Source: an uncultured Paludibacter sp.
GTDB lineage: Bacteria > Bacteroidota > Bacteroidia > Bacteroidales > Paludibacteraceae
DNA: 64,000 bases
Assembly (NCBI GenBank): GCA_937927845.1
Contig: CALFXE010000089.1
Location: 33,736-97,735, forward strand
Direction: 5' to 3'
The notes under the pieces are model-generated. The model made no database searches, was not told where the DNA came from, and saw only the letters and a list, made by a program, of their open reading frames with translations. Below, one piece after another: positions 51,959-61,287 of this stretch. The first letter of the stretch is position 1. Each line of letters begins with the position of its first letter. A program made the position numbers and the translations under genes.

Positions 51959-53086
51959 ATGAACATTATATTATTACTGATTTTCCTTTTTGGATGTTTT
52001 ATTTTCAGCTATCTGGAAAGAAGTTATAATATACCACATTCTCATTGGATTTTTATTGTACCTTTCTCGGTGTTAATGGCAACAAGAAGTCTGGATGTGC
52101 CAGATACAGAAGTCTATATGAATTATTTTCTAATGGAAGAAGCTGATCTGATTAACTTTTATGATTATGGGTTTGAATGGGGATTTCAATTGTTGACTAA
52201 ACTTGTTAAATTTATATCAGAAGAAAGCTACCATCTATTTTTTTGGATTGTTGCAATTATTAACTTGTTAATAATGTACACAGCTACAAAAAAGATAATA
52301 TCAGTTTATAATGATGAAACAACAGACGAAGATAATGACACATTATTAAACATTGAAAAAGATAAGTGTTATGCTTTTATATTTCTAACTTTATATATTG
52401 CTTTTTATGGTTTATATTTAAATGCCATAGTTATCAGAGTTGGAATTGCTTTTTCTCTGATTGTATTAGCAAGTTCATTCGCATTAAAACCCAAACTTCA
52501 ATTTAAAGATTATATCTTAATTGCTTTATTTATTGCTCTTGCTGTATTGTTTCATTCAACAGCATTGTTAGGTATTGTAATAATATTAATAATCCTTTTA
52601 TCTAAGCAATATTCAATGAAATTTTATTTGATATTCTTAATAGTCACCGGATTATTTTATTTTTTTAATATAACTACCCGATTAGGAGGAACGGTGATCA
52701 ATGTAATATCGTCTTTAAACACATTGACATTATTATCAAATAGACTCGAACGATACGATGTTCAATCACTAATGATGTCGGAAGGAATATCAATGAAATT
52801 TGTCTTCTTCTGGATAATGTCTTTTTTCCTTTTGTTTAGTGGCGAGAATAAAAAGATTTTCTACAAGATTTTTAATGTTTATATATCTGGTATAGCATTA
52901 TTTGCCTTGATGAGGAGCGTGCTTTTAGTTGAAAGAGTAACTGATTATTTCCTTCTATTTTCTTTTGTTCTGTTTTTCTTCTTTGTTGTTAAGAAAGAAA
53001 GTTGGAGATTCTGGCTTTATTATGTCGGGATTGTATTAGTGCAATTAATTTTTGTTATGAGAATTATTAATAGAGACATAATATAA
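51959..53086 (+). CDS. EpsG-family polysaccharide polymerase (Wzy role)
   Basis: The 375-residue membrane protein has about ten helices, with the short motifs of the EpsG family: ATRSLDVPDTEVYMNYF, FEWGFQLLTKLVKFI and an internal FHSTALLGIV. EpsG-type proteins fill the Wzy place, joining repeat units on the lipid carrier in the periplasm. It is followed directly by the flippase gene without a gap. Confidence 0.8.
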   Translation: MNIILLLIFLFGCFIFSYLERSYNIPHSHWIFIVPFSVLMATRSLDVPDTEVYMNYFLMEEADLINFYDYGFEWGFQLLTKLVKFISEESYHLFFWIVAIINLLIMYTATKKIISVYNDETTDEDNDTLLNIEKDKCYAFIFLTLYIAFYGLYLNAIVIRVGIAFSLIVLASSFALKPKLQFKDYILIALFIALAVLFHSTALLGIVIILIILLSKQYSMKFYLIFLIVTGLFYFFNITTRLGGTVINVISSLNTLTLLSNRLERYDVQSLMMSEGISMKFVFFWIMSFFLLFSGENKKIFYKIFNVYISGIALFALMRSVLLVERVTDYFLLFSFVLFFFFVVKKESWRFWLYYVGIVLVQLIFVMRIINRDII

Positions 53087-54355
53087 ATGATGAAATCAAA
53101 ACGTGAAGTAGTTACATCTTTACTGAAAAGCAATAAAAAGGTAATGGAAAATTACTTTTTTATGACCGTGCTTCAGGTATTAAACTCGTTGTTTTATATT
53201 ATTATTTATCCATATCTTATAAGAACTTTAGGAGCCAATAGTTATGGACTTTATGTGTTTGCTTTTTCGATAGTTACGTATTTTATTACGTTAATCAATT
53301 TTGGGTTTGATTTGCCGGGAGTAAAAGCCATTGCCGAAAATATAGATAATAGAAGCGAGAAAGAAAAGGTGCTGTCTAACATATTTACAGCGAAAGTTTA
53401 TTTGGCTATTGTATCCTTTGTTCTATTTCTTATACTTATTTTTGCCATACCATCTCTAAGAGAAAACTGGGAAATTTTTGTTATTTGTTTTGGACAAAGT
53501 ATTACGAATATATTGTTTCCTCAGTGGTATTTTCAGGGTATTCAGCGTATGCGTACAGTAACTTTTATTCAATTAGCTTTTAAATTATTGTCTCTATTGT
53601 TTATTCTTATGTATATAAAAAACTCAAATGACATAGGGATTTTTACTGTAATAATAACAGTTACCTCCATATTGGGCTCAATAGTAGCTGCATTGATTAT
53701 TCGTTATAAAGAGGGATTGAAAATATATTGGAGTAAAATAGCTGATGTGAAATTACAAATGAAACAAGCTTTACCTTTCTTCGGGAGCAATAGTATAATT
53801 GTGCTGAAGCAACAAAGTGCAACAGTATTGTTAGGTGCTTTTTTTTCTATGAAAGATGTGGCTTTGTTCGATTTAGCAGTGAAAATATACACGGTTCCCA
53901 CTATTCTTATCGCAAGTATCAATAGTGCACTGTTTCCAAAAGTTGTTATCTTGCAAAATATCACATCTACTATTAAGAAAATAATAAAGATTGAAAATGT
54001 AATTGGATTTAGCATTTTTCTTCTTCTCGTTATCTTTGGAAAATGGATTGTACTTGTGATGGGAGGTGAAAGTATGTTAGGCTCATATCCATTATTAATC
54101 ATCTTAGGATTTGGAGTGTTTGCTCAACTTACTGTAGGAGCCATATGTAATTTTGTATTTATACCTCAAAATAAAAATAATTATATAGTAAAAGATCAAA
54201 TAGTTGCAATGATTGTCTTTTTTGTAGTTGCTTTATTAGGTATATTATTTAATCTTGGTGTTTTTGTCGTACCCCTTGCTCTTACTTTATCATTGCTGTC
54301 GGAATTAATATATACAAGCAATATAATAATAAAATATAAGATGCTGAGGCATTAG
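53087..54355 (+). CDS. Wzx-type oligosaccharide flippase
   Basis: The 422-residue protein has 12 or more helices and the N-terminal features of the polysaccharide transporter (MOP) family: NYFFMTVLQVLNSLFYIIIY, PYLIRTLGANSYGLYVFAFS and FPQWYFQGIQRMRTVTFIQL. It should flip lipid-linked repeat units across the inner membrane. The start follows the polymerase stop codon immediately (TAA then ATG). Confidence 0.88.
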   Translation: MMKSKREVVTSLLKSNKKVMENYFFMTVLQVLNSLFYIIIYPYLIRTLGANSYGLYVFAFSIVTYFITLINFGFDLPGVKAIAENIDNRSEKEKVLSNIFTAKVYLAIVSFVLFLILIFAIPSLRENWEIFVICFGQSITNILFPQWYFQGIQRMRTVTFIQLAFKLLSLLFILMYIKNSNDIGIFTVIITVTSILGSIVAALIIRYKEGLKIYWSKIADVKLQMKQALPFFGSNSIIVLKQQSATVLLGAFFSMKDVALFDLAVKIYTVPTILIASINSALFPKVVILQNITSTIKKIIKIENVIGFSIFLLLVIFGKWIVLVMGGESMLGSYPLLIILGFGVFAQLTVGAICNFVFIPQNKNNYIVKDQIVAMIVFFVVALLGILFNLGVFVVPLALTLSLLSELIYTSNIIIKYKMLRH

Positions 54356-54384
54356 ATTTTTACAGAATTTGAATAAAAAATAAA

Positions 54385-55281
54385 ATGCAAAAACAAATTT
54401 CAGTTATAATAGTAACATATAATTCGGAGCAACATATATATAATTGTTTAGATTCTATATTTCAGTACAATGACATAGGAGATGAGCTTGAGATTATCAT
54501 TGTTGATAATATGAGTAAAGATGTTGATGTTATGTTTCAACGCATAGAAGGTAAGTACGGTAAGGATGTTAAACTGATTAGGAATACAAAAAACGGCGGC
54601 TATGGTCAAGGCAACAATATCGGAATAAAAGTATCGACAGGAGAAATTATTTTAATAATGAATCCGGATGTAAGATTGTTACAACCAATATTTAAAGAAG
54701 CTATCAATCATTTTCAAAATCAAAGGACAGTTATGCTGGGTATGCTTCAAATGATTTCAGAAACAAAGCGTGGCTGGTCTTTTATGCCCAAATTTAGCCA
54801 ATATCCTATTTTTGAGATTTTTGAAAGTTATCTTCGAAATAAATTTCTTTGCTATAACTACAAAAGAATGTATTTTTCAGGTTCTTGTTTCTTTATTCGT
54901 AAAAGTGACTTTGAAGATATAGGACTTTTTAATGAGAATGTATTCTTGTATGGAGAAGAAAATTATCTTCATTACCGAATGCGTAAATTAAAGCCGGAAA
55001 TGAAGTTTGTTTTTGATGAAAACATGAAGTATCTGCATCTAACGGATGAACGGATGCCTGCGATAAATTCTACAATACAAACTATAGACTCAATTGTTGA
55101 GTATTATATTGAAAAAGGTGTTGATAGAAATAAAGCTGTTAGGAATCAGATTAAATATGAAATTAAAAGGTCAATATTCTTTAAATATCTTAGATGGCTG
55201 AAAAAAGATTATAAATTTGTTGAATATTATACTGAATTAATTTCAGTACTTGAGAATAAGCTAAAGGATCCATCCCTGTGA
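54385..55281 (+). CDS. Glycosyltransferase family 2 protein (rhamnosyltransferase-like)
   Basis: The 298-residue cytoplasmic protein has a GT-A fold. It has SVIIVTYNSEQHIYNCLDSI, the nucleotide-binding LEIIIVDN, the DxD-equivalent MNPDV and the acceptor-side block SGSCFFIRKSDFEDIGLFNENVF, as in rhamnosyltransferase-like members. It should add one sugar of the repeat unit. The donor cannot be read from sequence. Confidence 0.87.
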   Translation: MQKQISVIIVTYNSEQHIYNCLDSIFQYNDIGDELEIIIVDNMSKDVDVMFQRIEGKYGKDVKLIRNTKNGGYGQGNNIGIKVSTGEIILIMNPDVRLLQPIFKEAINHFQNQRTVMLGMLQMISETKRGWSFMPKFSQYPIFEIFESYLRNKFLCYNYKRMYFSGSCFFIRKSDFEDIGLFNENVFLYGEENYLHYRMRKLKPEMKFVFDENMKYLHLTDERMPAINSTIQTIDSIVEYYIEKGVDRNKAVRNQIKYEIKRSIFFKYLRWLKKDYKFVEYYTELISVLENKLKDPSL

Positions 55282-55324
55282 AATGATTTTTATGAATATT
55301 AATAACAATAATCAATAGAAGACT

Positions 55325-56248
55325 ATGACTTACAATATACCTATACTGTTCATTGTTTTCAAACGTCCTAAAGTCACTGAAATATCTTTTGAACAGATAA
55401 AGAAAGTAAAACCAGCAAAACTGTATATTGCTTGTGATGCAGCACGACCTCATGTAAAAGGAGAGAACTTACTTGTGGAAGAAACTAAAAGTGTTATTTC
55501 CAAGATGATTGATTGGGATTGTGAGGTAAACACTCTGTTTCATGAAACTAATCAAGGTTGCTCAACGGCTGTGTATAAAGCTATCAACTGGATGTTTGAA
55601 AAGGAAGAGCATGGAATAATTTTAGAGGATGATTGTGTAGTCAGCTCAACATTTTTTCCTTATATCAAAGAACTCCTATTAAAATATGAAAGTGATACAA
55701 GAATTGGGATGATAGCAGGAACAAATAAAATTACAATTAACATAGATGATTCTTATTTGTATTCTCGCTACAAGGCATGCTGGGGCTGGGCTACTTGGAA
55801 GCGTGCATGGCAGAACATGGATATGCAAATGAAGTGGAAAGATACAGATTATTATAATTCTATTCTGAGTAATATGGGATACAAAGGCAGAGACATAAAA
55901 TATTGGAAATATAGGATGGAGCTGATTGCAAAAGATAGGGTTAGTGCGTGGGACTGGCAATGGTATTTTACATTGGCATCTCAAAATCAATTGTCAATAT
56001 TTCCTAAAGTGAATTTAGTGACTAATATAGGTTTTGGAGAAGGTGCAACTCATACCACAAATAAAGGTCAGCCTAAAGAATATATTGCTTCTCACGATTT
56101 GGAATTTCCATTAGTTCACCCTGAGTATGTCGTTCCGCATGATGGTTTCGACAAGGCGTTTTATAAAGATAACAATTCATTTTATTACACGCTGATGAGA
56201 TATATTCCTTATTCTTTAAAAAACATAGTTAAAAAACTGATTCGATAG
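55325..56248 (+). CDS. Glycosyltransferase, GNT-I/GT2-like
   Basis: The 307-residue protein begins with NIPILFIVFKRPKVTEISFEQIKKVKP and has KLYIACDAARPH. The metal-binding-type LEDDCVVSSTFFPYI is followed by SRYKACWGWATWKRAWQNMD, the pattern of bacterial glycosyltransferases related to GNT-I and found in surface polysaccharide loci. Its stop codon is followed at once by the ATG of the LicD gene, so the two are likely coupled. Donor unknown. Confidence 0.8.
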   Translation: MTYNIPILFIVFKRPKVTEISFEQIKKVKPAKLYIACDAARPHVKGENLLVEETKSVISKMIDWDCEVNTLFHETNQGCSTAVYKAINWMFEKEEHGIILEDDCVVSSTFFPYIKELLLKYESDTRIGMIAGTNKITINIDDSYLYSRYKACWGWATWKRAWQNMDMQMKWKDTDYYNSILSNMGYKGRDIKYWKYRMELIAKDRVSAWDWQWYFTLASQNQLSIFPKVNLVTNIGFGEGATHTTNKGQPKEYIASHDLEFPLVHPEYVVPHDGFDKAFYKDNNSFYYTLMRYIPYSLKNIVKKLIR

Positions 56249-56944
56249 ATGGAGAAAATAAAAACCCCAAAAGGTATATATCGCTTTTCTTTAAAAATAT
56301 TGTATTTGGGAAGAAAAAGAATTGACAAAAAAATATCAAAACAGAATCTTTCAGATTTTAATGCAATAGCCACAAGAAATAATCTGAAATTCGGATTGCT
56401 CTACGGTACTTTGTTAGGAGCTATCAGAGAGCAGGATTTTATTGCCCACGATGAGGATATAGATTTGTTTGTTCTTTTCGAACAACAAGATTTGTTTTTA
56501 TCGATGTTGTTTGAACTCAGAGAAAATGGTTTTGAAGTAGTCCGTTACGATCGTCGAGGTTTAGTTTCGATTATGAGAAACAATGAATATATAGATATTT
56601 ACTTTTTCAGACCGTTTAGAGAAGGAATTAGGACGTGCTGTGGTGAATGTGTTTTTGAAAAGTATTTGTTGGATACGATATATATGGATTTTTTATCTGA
56701 GAAAGTACTCGTTCCAAAAGATTATGAAGAGTTTTTAATATTTCAATATGGAAAAGATTGGAAAATCCCTGTCTATTTTACTGATTTTAATGTTAGTAAG
56801 TTATATCAATTACTTTTCTTTTTGAAGGAGAAGATTAAATACAAATTACCCGATTTTATTTTCTATCCATATGTAAGAAAGTTAGAACAAAAGCTTATTG
56901 ATGATTTTTATCAGAAATTAGAGAAATTTGAGGCTCAAAGATAA
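56249..56944 (+). CDS. LicD-family phosphotransferase
   Basis: The 231-residue protein has the LicD core LYGTLLGAIREQDFIAHDEDIDLF, a nucleotidyltransferase-fold active site with its acidic residues in DEDIDL, and the later segment YIDIYFFRPF. Family members move phosphocholine or related groups from a CDP or CMP carrier onto sugars. Here the genes that follow make activated 2-aminoethylphosphonate, so this is the best candidate for transferring that group to the repeat unit. It begins directly after the upstream glycosyltransferase and lies 65 nt before pepM. Confidence 0.82.
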   Translation: MEKIKTPKGIYRFSLKILYLGRKRIDKKISKQNLSDFNAIATRNNLKFGLLYGTLLGAIREQDFIAHDEDIDLFVLFEQQDLFLSMLFELRENGFEVVRYDRRGLVSIMRNNEYIDIYFFRPFREGIRTCCGECVFEKYLLDTIYMDFLSEKVLVPKDYEEFLIFQYGKDWKIPVYFTDFNVSKLYQLLFFLKEKIKYKLPDFIFYPYVRKLEQKLIDDFYQKLEKFEAQR

Positions 56945-56951
56945 ATAAAAA

Positions 56952-56982
56952 TTGATTGTTTGAATTTGCTTAATTATCTTTG
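56952..56982 (+). promoter_or_regulatory. Promoter of the aminoethylphosphonate genes
   Basis: TTG (56952-56954), a 20-nt gap and TATCTTTG (56975-56982) match the Bacteroidota -33/-7 consensus. The ATG of pepM is 27 nt downstream. The phosphonate genes can therefore be expressed apart from the rest of the locus. Confidence 0.7.
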
Positions 56983-57009
56983 TAAAATTATTAATTATAA
57001 CCCATTATT

Positions 57010-58311
57010 ATGGATAAAACAGTATATCTGGGCATGACTGCCGACATAATGCATCCCGGATTAATAAATATCATCACCGAGGGTTCTAAATACGGTAAAT
57101 TGATAGTTGGTTTGCTTACTGATTCGGCTATTGCCGAGCATAAAAGATTGCCTTATCTTACATATGAGCAGCGGGAATTTATTGTCAGAAGCATTAAAGG
57201 AGTACATGAGGTAGTACCTCAAAACGAGTGGAGCTATGTTGATAATCTACTGAAATACAAGCCCGATTATATAATACATGGTGACGATTGGAAAGAAGGT
57301 AGCATGAAAAAAGTGCGAGAAGATGTTTTTAAAGTAATGCAGGAGCTGGGCGGACAGATAATTGAAATTCCATATACCAAAGGTATAGATTCCACCTCTC
57401 TATATGATGATATTAAAAAGATAGGCACTACTCCCGAAATCAGAATCAAATCGTTAAGACGACTGATTGATGTTAAACCGGTAGTAAGAATTTTAGAAGC
57501 GCATAACGGTCTGTCGGGTTTGATTGTGGAACATACTATCGTCCATAAAAATGATAAAATTTATGAGTTTGATGGCATGTGGTCGAGCAGTTTGACAGAT
57601 TCTACAAGCAAGGGCAAGCCCGACATTGAGGCTGTTGATTTGACAACAAGACTACAGGATTTGAACAATATCCTTGAATGTACTACAAAGCCTATTATTT
57701 TCGATGGAGACACAGGCGGTAAATGTGAGCATTTTGCCTTCACGGTAAGAACTCTTGAAAGACACGGTATATCTGCCGTTATAATCGAAGATAAAGTAGG
57801 TCTGAAGAAAAACTCTTTGTTCGGCACTGCTGTAGAGCAACATCAGGCAACGATTGAAGAGTTCTGTGAAAAAATCAAAACAGGTAAAACATCGCAAGTG
57901 ACTGATGATTTTATGATTATTGCACGTATCGAGAGTTTTATATGCGATAAGGATTTGAACGATGCATTGACTCGTGCAAGAGCATACGTGAAAGCAGGTG
58001 CAGACGGTGTTATGATTCACAGCAAGAATAAATCGGGAGAAGATGTTAAAGCTTTCTGTACGGAATTTAAAAAGGAATTTTCGGATATTCCTGTTGTTTT
58101 GGTTCCTACAAGTTATAATACATTTACAGAGAGTGAACTGAAGGAGTGGGGCGCAAATATTATTATATACGCTAACCATATGTTAAGAGCAGCATATCCG
58201 GCAATGCAAAATGTTGCAGGAACTATATTGGAAAATCAGCGTTCGCTCGAAGCTGATAAGTTCTGCATGCCTATTAAAGAAATATTAGAATTAATTCCAG
58301 GAACAAAATAA
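57010..58311 (+). CDS. pepM: Phosphoenolpyruvate mutase with N-terminal cytidylyltransferase-like domain
   Basis: The 433-residue protein is a fusion. Residues 1-135 look like a glycerol-3-phosphate-type cytidylyltransferase (GMTADIMHPGLINIITEGSKYG ... YTKGIDSTS), but the HxGH site reads HPGL. Residues about 150-433 are PEP mutase, which converts phosphoenolpyruvate to phosphonopyruvate and so makes the C-P bond. Its diagnostic EDK-x5-NS motif is exact (EDKVGLKKNS, 260-269), and DGDTGG and the early GMWSSSLTDS match. The decarboxylase that pulls the unfavourable reaction forward is the next gene, overlapping by one base (TAATG). Confidence 0.93.
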   Translation: MDKTVYLGMTADIMHPGLINIITEGSKYGKLIVGLLTDSAIAEHKRLPYLTYEQREFIVRSIKGVHEVVPQNEWSYVDNLLKYKPDYIIHGDDWKEGSMKKVREDVFKVMQELGGQIIEIPYTKGIDSTSLYDDIKKIGTTPEIRIKSLRRLIDVKPVVRILEAHNGLSGLIVEHTIVHKNDKIYEFDGMWSSSLTDSTSKGKPDIEAVDLTTRLQDLNNILECTTKPIIFDGDTGGKCEHFAFTVRTLERHGISAVIIEDKVGLKKNSLFGTAVEQHQATIEEFCEKIKTGKTSQVTDDFMIIARIESFICDKDLNDALTRARAYVKAGADGVMIHSKNKSGEDVKAFCTEFKKEFSDIPVVLVPTSYNTFTESELKEWGANIIIYANHMLRAAYPAMQNVAGTILENQRSLEADKFCMPIKEILELIPGTK

Positions 58312-59456
58312 TGATAAATCCAGGTGCTTTTTACAAATTACTGACTGAAAACAAATTTAGTTTTTTCAGTGGAGTCCCCGACTCATTGCTCAAAGATATT
58401 TGTGCATATATTACGGATAATGTAGAAGCCGGCAAACATATCATCGCAGCTAACGAAGGTGCTGCCGTTGCTTTGGGAACCGGATACCATCTTACAACGG
58501 GAGAGTATCCTGTTGTTTACATGCAAAACTCCGGATTGGGTAATGCCATAAATCCACTTTTATCCCTTACCGATGCAAAAGTGTATTCAATACCGATGCT
58601 TTTGATAATCGGTTGGCGCGGTGAACCGGGTGTTAAAGATGAGCCACAACACATTAAACAGGGTGAAATTACTACCGGTCTGTTAGACGCAATGAAAATT
58701 CCTTACGAAATTTTAAGTCAGGATCTCTCTCAAGTTGAAAAACAGATAAATATATGTGTTAATCATTTGAAGAGCAGTTCATCTCCATATGCGTTTGTAA
58801 TTCAGAAAAATACTTTTGAATCATACAAGTTAAAATCGACTGATGAACATTCTACTAATAATTTTTTAACTCGCGAGGATGCCATATCGAAAATATTATC
58901 ATTGACAGGCGAGAGTGATATCATTGTTTCAACAACCGGCATGACGTCAAGAGAGGTTTTTGAATATCGCACGAGAAATTCACAAACACACGGAGCCGAT
59001 TTTCTGACTGTAGGTTCAATGGGACATGCCTCCCAGATAGCACTTGCAATAGCTACGGATAAAAAGGATAGAAACATCATCTGTCTTGATGGTGATGGAG
59101 CAGTACTGATGCATATGGGTTCGATGGCAATCATTGGTCAGGCACAACCTGAAAATTATCTTCATATTGTATTAAACAATGCGGCACACGATTCGGTAGG
59201 CGGTCAACCAACAGCAGGTGATAATATAGATTTACCATCAATAGCCAAAGCCTGCGGATATAAAAATGCATTCACTGTTACAACCGAAGAAGAAATATCG
59301 AAAAAAGTAAATGAATGCAGAAATAAAGGTTTGTCGCTCATAGAAGTCAAAGTGAAGAAAGGTGCAAGAAAGGATTTAGGACGACCAACAACCACTCCCA
59401 TCGAAAACAAAATCGAATTTATGAAACATTTAAAAGGAGAAGTGAAAAGACAATGA
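58311..59456 (+). CDS. Phosphonopyruvate decarboxylase
   Basis: The 381-residue thiamine diphosphate enzyme turns phosphonopyruvate into phosphonoacetaldehyde. The N-terminal FFSGVPDSLLKDI, the catalytic-type glutamate segment AANEGAAVALGTGYHLTTG and the cofactor motif LDGDGAVLMHMGSMAIIGQ ending in LNNAAHDSVGGQPTAG are typical of this enzyme. It overlaps pepM by one base and the aminotransferase gene by four, a tight operon. It drives the pathway thermodynamically. Confidence 0.93.
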   Translation: MINPGAFYKLLTENKFSFFSGVPDSLLKDICAYITDNVEAGKHIIAANEGAAVALGTGYHLTTGEYPVVYMQNSGLGNAINPLLSLTDAKVYSIPMLLIIGWRGEPGVKDEPQHIKQGEITTGLLDAMKIPYEILSQDLSQVEKQINICVNHLKSSSSPYAFVIQKNTFESYKLKSTDEHSTNNFLTREDAISKILSLTGESDIIVSTTGMTSREVFEYRTRNSQTHGADFLTVGSMGHASQIALAIATDKKDRNIICLDGDGAVLMHMGSMAIIGQAQPENYLHIVLNNAAHDSVGGQPTAGDNIDLPSIAKACGYKNAFTVTTEEEISKKVNECRNKGLSLIEVKVKKGARKDLGRPTTTPIENKIEFMKHLKGEVKRQ

Positions 59457-60571
59457 AAGAAATTAAACGCAATATATTATTGAATCCGGGTCCTGCGACC
59501 ACTTCAGATGAAGTTAAGTATGCTATGGTAGTTCCGGATATCTGTCCCCGTGAAGAAGAGTTTTGTAAGATAATGGACTCTATCAAAAATGATTTGCCTA
59601 AGGTGGTAAATGCCGGTGATGAGTATACCTCTACCATGTTTGCCAGCTCAGGTACAGGAGCTGTGGAGGCAGCAATCACATCAGCCGTTCCACAAGATGG
59701 AAAACTATTAGTAATAGATAACGGTGCATATGGCGCACGAATGGTACAAATAGCCGAAAGATACTCCATATCATTTATCAAATATAAAATTGAATATGGA
59801 GATTATCCCCAGATTAAAGAAATTGAAAAGATAATTACTTCTAACAGAGACATAACTCACATTGCGGTTGTAGATCATGAGACTACCACAGGAATGCGAA
59901 ACCCAATAAAGGAGATATGCGAACTTGCTCATAAAAACGACATTGAAGTTATAGTCGACTGTATGAGTTCATATGCCGGTCTGCCTATCGATTTAGACAC
60001 ATGGCAGGCTGAATATATCATTTCATCATCAAATAAATGTATTCAGGGAATGGCAGGTTTGGGCTTTGTGATTTTTAAGAAGCATCTTTTGGAAAAGATA
60101 AAAAATAATGCCAGATCGTTTTATTTCGATCTATATGCACAGCATCAAGGCTTTTATCAAACCGGACAAATGCCTTTTACACCCCCTGTTCAGGTGGTTT
60201 ATGCACTGCGTAAGGCATTGGATATGTTTTTTGAAGAAACAGTTGAAGGTAGGATTGACAGATATAAAGAAAATCATAAGATTTTGTATTTAGGATTAGA
60301 AAAGTTTGGTTTTAAGTTTTTACTTCCGAAAAAGTATCAGTCAGGTATACTTCTGGCAGTTAAAGAGCCGACAAATACAGAATATGACTTCAATAGTATG
60401 CATGATTATTTCTATGAGCGAGGTTTTACAATTTATCCAGGTAAGGGAGCTAAGGATGCAACTTTTCGTCTGTCAATTCTTGGAGATTTGCGTCCGGATG
60501 ATATAAATAAATTCCTTGAACAAATGCAGGAGTACCTGAAAGCTAATAATATAATCAAAATTGAATATTGA
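59453..60571 (+). CDS. 2-aminoethylphosphonate aminotransferase
   Basis: The 372-residue PLP enzyme of fold type I interconverts phosphonoacetaldehyde and 2-aminoethylphosphonate. The start ILLNPGPATTSDEVKYAMVVPDICPREEEF is characteristic of the PhnW-like group. The PLP lysine is K195 in SSSNKCIQGMAGLGFVIF, and DHETTTGMRNP is the substrate-side loop. In degrading bacteria the same fold works in reverse, but its place after pepM and the decarboxylase shows the biosynthetic direction. ATGA overlap with the preceding gene. Confidence 0.92.
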   Translation: MKEIKRNILLNPGPATTSDEVKYAMVVPDICPREEEFCKIMDSIKNDLPKVVNAGDEYTSTMFASSGTGAVEAAITSAVPQDGKLLVIDNGAYGARMVQIAERYSISFIKYKIEYGDYPQIKEIEKIITSNRDITHIAVVDHETTTGMRNPIKEICELAHKNDIEVIVDCMSSYAGLPIDLDTWQAEYIISSSNKCIQGMAGLGFVIFKKHLLEKIKNNARSFYFDLYAQHQGFYQTGQMPFTPPVQVVYALRKALDMFFEETVEGRIDRYKENHKILYLGLEKFGFKFLLPKKYQSGILLAVKEPTNTEYDFNSMHDYFYERGFTIYPGKGAKDATFRLSILGDLRPDDINKFLEQMQEYLKANNIIKIEY

Positions 60572-61287
60572 TGGGTAGGATTAAAACTGCTGTAATAATG
60601 GCTGCCGGTATGGGTACACGGTTTGGTAATAAAACTGAATTTATTCCTAAGGGATTTATTTCGGTCAACGGTGTTCCAATGATAATCAGGTCGATAGAAA
60701 CTTTGTTGAATAGTGGAATAACAAGGATAGTAATCGGTACCGGATATCTAAAAGAGAAGTATGAGGAACTTGCAGTAAAATATCCCATGCTTGAGTTTAG
60801 CTTTAGTGAAAAATATAAAGATACAAACAGCATGTGGACTTTATGTAATTGTAAAGAAGTCGTTGGTAATGATGATTTTATTCTTTTAGAATCAGATTTA
60901 GTGTTTGAGCAAAAAGCTATCACAGAGCTTATTAATAATGAAAAAACAGATGTTCTTCTTGCTGCCGGTGAAGTGAAATTTCAGGATCAATACTTTGTAG
61001 AATATAACGAGGATAAGGTCTTAACAAATTGCTCAACAGACAGAACAAAATTGAATGTATGCGGTGAGTTTGTAGGAATTCACAAAATATCTAATAGTTT
61101 CTACAATAAGCTTTGCCGTTATTATGAAGAAATTAAGAATACGTATCCAAGATTAGGTTATGAATTTGGCTTGCTTCACACATCACAGCAAATTACGCCC
61201 TTGTATGTGCATAAAATTAACAATTTGGTGTGGTATGAAATTGACGATGAAAAAGATTTAATTTATGCAGAAAAACTATTCAGATAA
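60571..61287 (+). CDS. pntC: CTP:2-aminoethylphosphonate cytidylyltransferase-like NTP transferase
   Basis: The 238-residue protein has the sugar-nucleotidyltransferase signature AVIMAAGMGTRFGNKTEFIPKGF and the acidic site LLESDLVF. Related proteins in pepM loci (PntC) make CMP-2-aminoethylphosphonate; others of this fold use phosphocholine. Context makes the first role the best call. ATG 60571 overlaps the aminotransferase stop (TGATG). A TTG one codon earlier was rejected. The next gene starts 23 nt inside this one. Specificity for CTP is inferred. Confidence 0.82.
   Translation: MGRIKTAVIMAAGMGTRFGNKTEFIPKGFISVNGVPMIIRSIETLLNSGITRIVIGTGYLKEKYEELAVKYPMLEFSFSEKYKDTNSMWTLCNCKEVVGNDDFILLESDLVFEQKAITELINNEKTDVLLAAGEVKFQDQYFVEYNEDKVLTNCSTDRTKLNVCGEFVGIHKISNSFYNKLCRYYEEIKNTYPRLGYEFGLLHTSQQITPLYVHKINNLVWYEIDDEKDLIYAEKLFR

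Noticed and set aside
57652..58179. 175-codon open frame on the minus strand
   Set aside because: It is antisense to the PEP mutase gene, with a Cys/Phe/Asn-rich composition typical of a reversed frame.
59453..60571. Aminotransferase as part of phosphonate degradation (PhnW role)
   Set aside because: The gene is locked between phosphonopyruvate decarboxylase and a cytidylyltransferase and follows PEP mutase; no phosphonatase or C-P lyase gene is present.
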